Source: Membranipora membranacea
Taxonomy: Eukaryota; Bryozoa; Gymnolaemata; Cheilostomatida; Membraniporidae
Reading direction: 5' to 3'
Length of the DNA stretch: 64,000 nucleotides
Assembly: GCA_914767715.1 (NCBI GenBank)
Contig: OU612074.1
Coordinates: 1,379,501-1,443,500, forward strand
Part shown: in pieces, positions 62,771 through 64,000 of the stretch
How positions within the stretch are numbered: position 1 is the stretch's first letter
How the letters are laid out: every line of letters begins with the position of its first letter
Notes under the pieces: generated by a model
Database searches by the model: none
What the model was told of the DNA's origin: nothing
Seen by the model: the letters and a program-made list of their open reading frames with translations, nothing else
Made by a program: the position numbers and the translations under genes

Positions 62771-63021
62771 GGTAACTTCGCGACCTTGGTATCTATATTA
62801 AATAATCATTAATTATAATCATTTTCATGGGGAAATCCAACTGAATCCATCTTGAATTCAAGTTGTCTCCCTATTACCAGTGAGGAGATAATTCTAAGTT
62901 TCATGTCAATATCATTGAAAAACCGTATACCTAATCATAAAATCTATTCAGTTGGATTTCCCCCTGAAATTGATTATAATTAATGATTATTTAATATAGA
63001 TACCAAGGTCGCGAAGTTACC
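62771..63021. mobile_element. 251-bp MITE nested in the P-like element
   Basis: Inverted ends GGTAACTTCGCGACCTTGGT of about 75 bp on each side, flanked by TA on both sides (62769-62770, 63022-63023). The host element's right arm is continuous once this is removed. TA duplication suggests a Tc1/mariner-type non-autonomous element. Confidence 0.75.
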
Positions 63022-63085
63022 TACTGTATAAGCTCTATATCTGTCACCTGTCTAGGTTTATTATTAGTAGGTCTATGGTAATCAC

Positions 63086-64000
63086 ATATGTTTCACTTTT
63101 CCAAAACATTGTCCATGTGAAGGGGTAGCAAGCCTCAAAATCAAAAATATGTCTTCAAAATACTTCACAAATGATACAATTTGTCAATTAATATCTTCAG
63201 TCATAGTGCACTTAGAGACATACGGTTTTATTAGTTAAACACACATTTGATTGATGCCAGTCATGAGTCAAATACAGCTTACTACCCCTCAATAATCCTA
63301 GAAACATGATCTGCTCTGAATTGGTGGCAGTGAACCTTCTCAGCAAATGAGAGCCCTGATATTATTTGATGCAGTGAGTCTATTGTTTGTTCTCTTTTGT
63401 TTAGCAGCATACACAATAAATATTCCTATATAGACCATCACAATAAGCCTATATTATAAGGGACGCGATATAGGCCAATTGTCTAGGACATCACACTAAG
63501 CCACACCCACAATCCTATGTGTTGTTGTTCCTGAGGGAGAGGTGGTTCATTGGGTGGTCCAACCAAAACAATGCTTGAATTGTCAGTTTCCACTCCCGTA
63601 GTTGTTGTATAGGGTTCAATACCAAGGTGTTATAGTGTAAAACTAGGGTGAATATCCTATCTCAGCATTGTTTAGCCATTATCACGACTATCACTTTTAG
63701 ATTACTATCTGGTAAGTAGCCTATGTAAGCCTACTAACGCAAAAGAAAAAAAGAGCTTATTGCTGCCCTCTCTTTTACCTAGCTGCTGAGGAAGGTGAAT
63801 AGCTCATCTTGCTTTTTATTTGCTATTATAGTTTATTTTAAACTGATATACCACTGAGGAAGTTATCAACATTTACTTTGAATAATTCCGGTAATGGATA
63901 TGTAACACTGTTTCACTGCAGCATGCTCTGTGTATGTGCGGTTAGCTGGTCACGTCAGAAACGGGGCCACCATGGCTGTTTGTCTTACCATCATTCTCCC
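63086..64000. other. Right edge of window, no gene recognised
   Basis: Apart from the VVVPEGEVVHW stretch near 63519-63555, nothing was supported. Confidence 0.45.

Larger units (their letters stand above)
60145..63077. mobile_element. P-element-like transposon with THAP exon, 2.9 kb, non-autonomous
   Basis: Ends are inverted: CATAGACCTACTATTAATAA on the left and its near-complement (TTATTAGTAGGTCTATG) on the right. Flanking 8-mers are GTAGTCAC and GTAATCAC (7 of 8). Long inverted arms run inward about 0.5 kb on each side, sharing for instance CGTGACTGATTATTAGCTAT. A THAP exon lies in the middle but no transposase RNase-H-like domain. CA ends, 8-bp duplications and a THAP domain are all P-superfamily features, but the superfamily call is inference. 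A MITE (62771-63021) sits inside the right arm. Confidence 0.7.

Overview
The window looks like a gene-sparse, repeat-rich invertebrate animal genome. It is AT-rich, genes are split by many short introns with plain GT-AG sites, and the clearest gene is a eukaryotic NOP58. THAP and CENP-B-type DNA-binding domains, non-LTR retrotransposon remnants, and many inverted-repeat transposons are also present. An early-branching animal such as a sponge would fit, but that is inference; nothing here fixes the species. No bacterial operon, rRNA or CRISPR array is visible.

Layout. 0-7.5 kb: no convincing gene; a decayed reverse transcriptase (2.6-3.2 kb), several tandem repeats and a 36-bp palindromic micro-element with a perfect 8-bp target duplication. 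7.6-7.9 kb (+): the last exon of a caspase-like (C14) protein. 10.1-16.9 kb (-): a complete 11-exon NOP58 with an NRF-1/CCAAT/E-box promoter and a ten-copy 42-bp minisatellite in one intron. 21.3-25.5 and 26.8-30.0 kb (-): two tandem paralogues encoding single-pass receptors (signal peptide, NHL-type propeller, Thr/Ser-rich stalk, membrane helix, tyrosine-containing tail), with identical intron phases. 32.0-33.4 kb: an inverted, internally deleted copy of the caspase-NOP58 segment. 36.5-38.1 kb: a direct duplication of about 0.6 kb. 39.1-39.9 kb (+): a small secreted cysteine-rich peptide gene with a TATA box, and a degenerate relative at 40.7 kb. 42.7-45.7 and 48.5-52.5 kb (-): two related nuclear-protein genes combining C2H2 fingers with a shared, unrecognised domain of about 50 residues; one also has a CENP-B-type helix-turn-helix pair. 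40.9-42.0, 52.7-53.9 and 54.0-54.4 kb: large foldback elements. 55.5-56.3 kb (-): a THAP protein. 56.9-58.0 kb: non-LTR retrotransposon fragments. 58.6 kb (+): a CENP-B/Pogo-type HTH first exon. 60.1-63.1 kb: a 2.9-kb P-element-like transposon carrying a THAP exon, with long inverted arms, 8-bp target duplications and a nested MITE.

How the parts relate. NOP58 is the housekeeping gene. The NHL receptors look like cell-surface recognition proteins that could signal through tail tyrosines. The HTH/THAP/C2H2 genes look like transposase-derived or transposon-associated DNA-binding proteins lying among the elements such domains come from. The strongest candidates for something undescribed are the NHL-receptor pair, the HTH/C2H2 family with its shared domain, and the 36-bp palindromic micro-elements that appear to be two transposon tips joined together.
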